The notes under the pieces were generated by a model, which saw only the letters and a list, made by a program, of their open reading frames with translations, did not search any database and was not told where the DNA came from. Below, piece by piece: positions 61,248-64,000 of a stretch of DNA of 64,000 nt. The stretch is taken from positions 25,916,001-25,980,000 of the forward strand of contig NC_046675.1 of NCBI RefSeq assembly GCF_003369915.1, given 5' to 3'. The translations under genes and the position numbers were made by a program. Every line of letters starts with the position of its first letter. Position 1 is the first letter of the stretch. Source of the DNA: Drosophila miranda (Eukaryota; Arthropoda; Insecta; Diptera; Drosophilidae).

Positions 61248-62993
61248 TTTGTACACGTGCATGTCCCTCTTCTGCTGACACGTCGAATTCTGTATTCCAG
61301 ATTGAACTTCTTTAATAAGAATTGAGCGAGCGGTCAGGCCTGGGGGCGAATGAATATTTGCCGGCAAACGCAAGTCAAGTGTCAGAGGTTCAATAACCGC
61401 TCAAACTAGTTTTTGCATAATGTGCTCCACACCAAAAAGAACAGCAACAGCAGCAATTTATTCTGTTGAAGTTTGTTTATACAGCCGCGGTGGCCGTTTG
61501 TCGGGTTGGAGTCTATTGAATTTGCTATGTCTTCTGCTCCAGACGGGTGGTCGGGTTCTGGTTCTGGGAATTGGCTGCTGCTGGCCGGCAGCCAGCTATA
61601 AGTTAGGGCCAGCTAAACAGCTATTCTTACCAAATTTTCAAATTCCATTTCACCCATTGAAAGGTCGGCAGCACTGTTGGGTGGGGATGGGGGTGGGAAT
61701 TCAGTCGGAATAGTAGAAATATACCAAAATACACCGTCTCATTTTAAAAATATACCGTAAATATACTGACGAACTCAATATAGCGTCTCGAAGAACGAAC
61801 TTAGCCCGCTTAAGCCACCTCTATTTAAATAGTCAACTTCTTGAGGTAAATAACGGAAAATATTAACGATTGTAAAGTCTTCTTGTAGATCCATGCCACC
61901 TTTCACCTTTCGATACCTTTCACCTGAACTGCGCTAAAACTAGTCACTTTTCATTTTTTTCGGTGGAATATTAAAAAAATCTCTTAGTCTACAATGGGTT
62001 AATCGCTCACCTTCAAGGATTGGAAACCATATTCCTCGATTGGAATGAAAAAGAGGGTATGGACGAGTACAAGGTAACGTAATGTGTGTGACAAAAAACG
62101 AGCAACAGAGTCGTACGCTTCAAAATGTTGCTAGCCATGTTGAATGTTGCAAAGGCCAATATATTAGGCCCTCAATTAATTTAACTCAGAGGAAACCCCA
62201 CTAACAGATAAGATTATCTACTAAAGAATCTATTGATTTTGCCTGTTGTCCATAACCTATTGAAATACGCCATTCAAAATAAAGACTCATTTCTTCGTTG
62301 CAGGAGAGGTGTGACCGTCTGACTCTCAAAAATACCGCAAATATACCGATGAAAAAAGACGAACATTTAACCCGCCTTAATTTAAACAGGGGAACAAGAT
62401 TTGTCTATTTCAATATTTCTATTGCTACAAAGTTATTCCTTATAATAAATGCACTACTCATCACAAAATGTTATTGATTACCACATTCAATATTTCCTAG
62501 ATATTTTCCAAGATGTTTGAAATGTAATTTATAATGTCTTTTTTAGAGATTGATACATACATATGTGTTTGACATAGGTCATTCATTTGATATGATTTCT
62601 GTATATATGTTTGTATATAACATAAGATATAAGACATAAGATGCAAAATTAAAAATATTTTCTGCATTTATTGAAGTTCTGAGATGGCACACATTTCCTC
62701 ATTTCTGTAATATGCTTATCCTAAAGTAATTCCAAACTCCTTATGAACCCCAATGTTTAATGACTTTTTCTCCTTTTGGCTTTTTTACCAGTGGGCAACT
62801 GACATTTTTAATTTTTTTAATTTTTATTATTGGTCATAGAATCATAAATAAATTTATCATGTTTCTGAATATCCAAACTTTAATTTTTGATTATCAATAA
62901 TCTTTCGCTATACTGCGTGTAGATAAGTAAATAAATAATTCAAAAAAATTACCTCTAACCAAAATCACCAAATCGTTTAGCAAAAAACAAATA
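61248..62993. other. Intergenic with two related short repeat copies
   Basis: AT-rich DNA 5' of slalom. The only structure I see is a degenerate direct repeat, listed separately. The short frame at 61420-61713 has no support as a gene. Confidence 0.4.
61724..62420. repeat. Two degenerate direct repeats
   Basis: The segment around 61740-61850 and that around 62325-62420 share ordered pieces: AAATATACCG, then GAYGAA, a GACGAAC or AACGAAC word, an AACCCGCYTAA-like word, and ATTTAAA, in the same orientation about 590 bases apart. The sequence resembles dispersed Drosophila repeats rich in GGTATATTT on the other strand. I cannot name the family. Confidence 0.4.
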
Positions 62994-63983
62994 CAGTAGA
63001 ATCCGGTTATAATGAAACTCAAGGGACCGACGATTTTATGTCGTTATACCCGGAAGACGCTCTAACCAAACGGAGCACAAAATATTTTGTTGTTTATTTT
63101 ATGGTGGCCATGTTCGTAATAGGTTTTATAATAACAAAAAAAGAAATTTGTAATTAAAACAAAAAGTTTAATAAATTTAATTCAATAATAATTTTTTCAT
63201 AAAAATGCATATTCATAAGCATGAAATAACAAGTAATTAATTTAGTAATTTTTGATTGTTTAGCAGTAGTTTTTGACATACACATAAAAACAGTCGCGCA
63301 CAGCACTATTTAAAAGCGACATGCTGTGCGTTAGGCTCTCGTCATAAAAATTTGAATGGACATATCTATTCAGAATTTCTGCAGCCTTAAATTCCTCCAA
63401 AACGCTAGGCACATCTTCATTTGGATCTTCGACGTTGTCGTCGCCGTCCTGTCCGGAAGGTTGAGCTCTTGAACAAACCAATAGAGGAATTTTCGTTTAC
63501 AATATCACTTGAGAATGAGCTGCTGGGACCAGAATACTTAAAACAATTCGCAATTGTCGCTGGCGAAAGTTGTTGCCATGCATCATTTATCATTAAAATG
63601 GCATCAAGGATGGTAATTTTCATGATTGTTTTCTACCATATTGGTGATTATTTTAGGAACGAAATTTTTAAGAAAAGTTGATTTAATAACTCGAGTTATG
63701 CCTTGATCCATTGGTTGTAATAGAGATTTCGTATTTGGTGGAAGGAAAACTAGAGTGATGATAAATTTGTTGGCATTATTTCGCTGTATTTTTTTCGACA
63801 CGTCGCAATAGCCGTTGGAATTGTCAAAAATATCGTCGGTATAAGCGGTTTGTCGCTAAAAGCGGAAACGTACTATAAGTTTTCATATAAATTTGTATGG
63901 TTGGTCCCCACCAAGTCATCGAATTTTCGTCACAATGACCGGACGAACGCTATAAGCAGAGTTGTTATAGCCGGATTCTACTG
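62994..63983. mobile_element. pogo/Tigger-type DNA transposon, internally deleted
   Basis: The element is 990 bp, bounded by TA target duplications (62992-62993 and 63984-63985). The ends are inverted repeats: CAGTAGAATCCGGTTATAA at the left, and the right end read in reverse is CAGTAGAATCCGGCTATAA, 18 of 19 matching. Minus-strand fragments give transposase motifs of the CENP-B/pogo/Tigger class, FLPPNTKSLLQPMDQGITR and ITILDAILMINDAW with TIANCF. Only the C-terminal part of the DDE transposase remains; the N-terminal DNA-binding domains are gone and the reading frame is broken between pieces. Well-kept ends suggest relatively recent mobility supplied in trans. Confidence 0.8.
63260..63830 (-). 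pseudogene. C-terminal transposase remnant of the pogo/Tigger element
   Basis: Two minus-strand frames carry the match. The first (about 63604-63830) has KFIITLVFLPPNTKSLLQPM and MDQGITRVIKSTFL. The second (about 63417-63623) has KITILDAILMINDAWQQLSP and TIANCFKYSG. The two overlap in a frame change, and a third frame (63260-63481) may hold the variable tail. There is no helix-turn-helix or CENP-B binding domain. Confidence 0.65.
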
Positions 63984-64000
63984 TAAATAAATAAATTAGA

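Overview
This is a Drosophila chromosome segment. Three things identify it: fly genes I recognise (slalom, a signal-peptide-less Attacin-D, a TCTE1/DRC5 homologue), short 50-75 bp GT-AG introns, and dispersed repeats of the INE-1/mini-me type whose variant I associate with the obscura group (D. pseudoobscura and relatives). In D. melanogaster AttD lies at 90B and, from memory, sll is nearby. I therefore infer Muller element E; this was not checked by alignment.

Layout. 0.7-1.4 kb: an intronless Bax inhibitor-1 family gene. 1.5-36 kb: a long gene-poor stretch with five complete Ala tRNA genes, two Pro tRNA genes, a 3'-half Ala tRNA fragment, a 5'-UTR-like repeat-rich block (7.3-8.1 kb), a TATA/Inr start followed by an ATG-less first exon (8.9-9.1 kb), one terminal-inverted-repeat element, two INE-1-like repeats and a small Ser/Ala-rich ORF with its own TATA box (16.5 kb). 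36.4-37.2 kb: an intronless Rpn12 (proteasome lid) paralogue interrupted by one in-frame TAG. 39.2-44.1 kb: Val-TAC tRNA, a six-exon DRC5 gene, AttD and a tandem pair of Thr-AGT tRNAs. 46.5-58.5 kb: seven genes for small secreted glycine/proline-rich proteins, interleaved with more Ala, Pro and Val tRNAs. 56.5-57.2 kb: a decayed hAT transposase. 59.7-61.2 kb: slalom in four exons. 63.0-64.0 kb: a 990 bp pogo/Tigger-type DNA transposon with intact ends and only the C-terminal part of its transposase.

How the parts relate. The tRNA set (8 Ala-AGC, 4 Pro-TGG, 2 Thr-AGT, 1 Val-TAC, 1 Val-CAC, plus one fragment) is a dispersed Pol III cluster in both orientations, and every Pro gene sits near an Ala gene. 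The secreted-protein genes look like tandem relatives: five of seven split the signal peptide with a phase-0 intron after 2-7 codons. AttD adds an immune gene. slalom supplies PAPS to the Golgi for sulfation. The Rpn12-like and BI-1-like genes look like intronless copies, possibly testis-biased. No obviously new enzymatic system was found. The strongest leads are the secreted glycine-rich cluster, the interrupted Rpn12 paralogue, and an orphan terminal exon at 54.35 kb.
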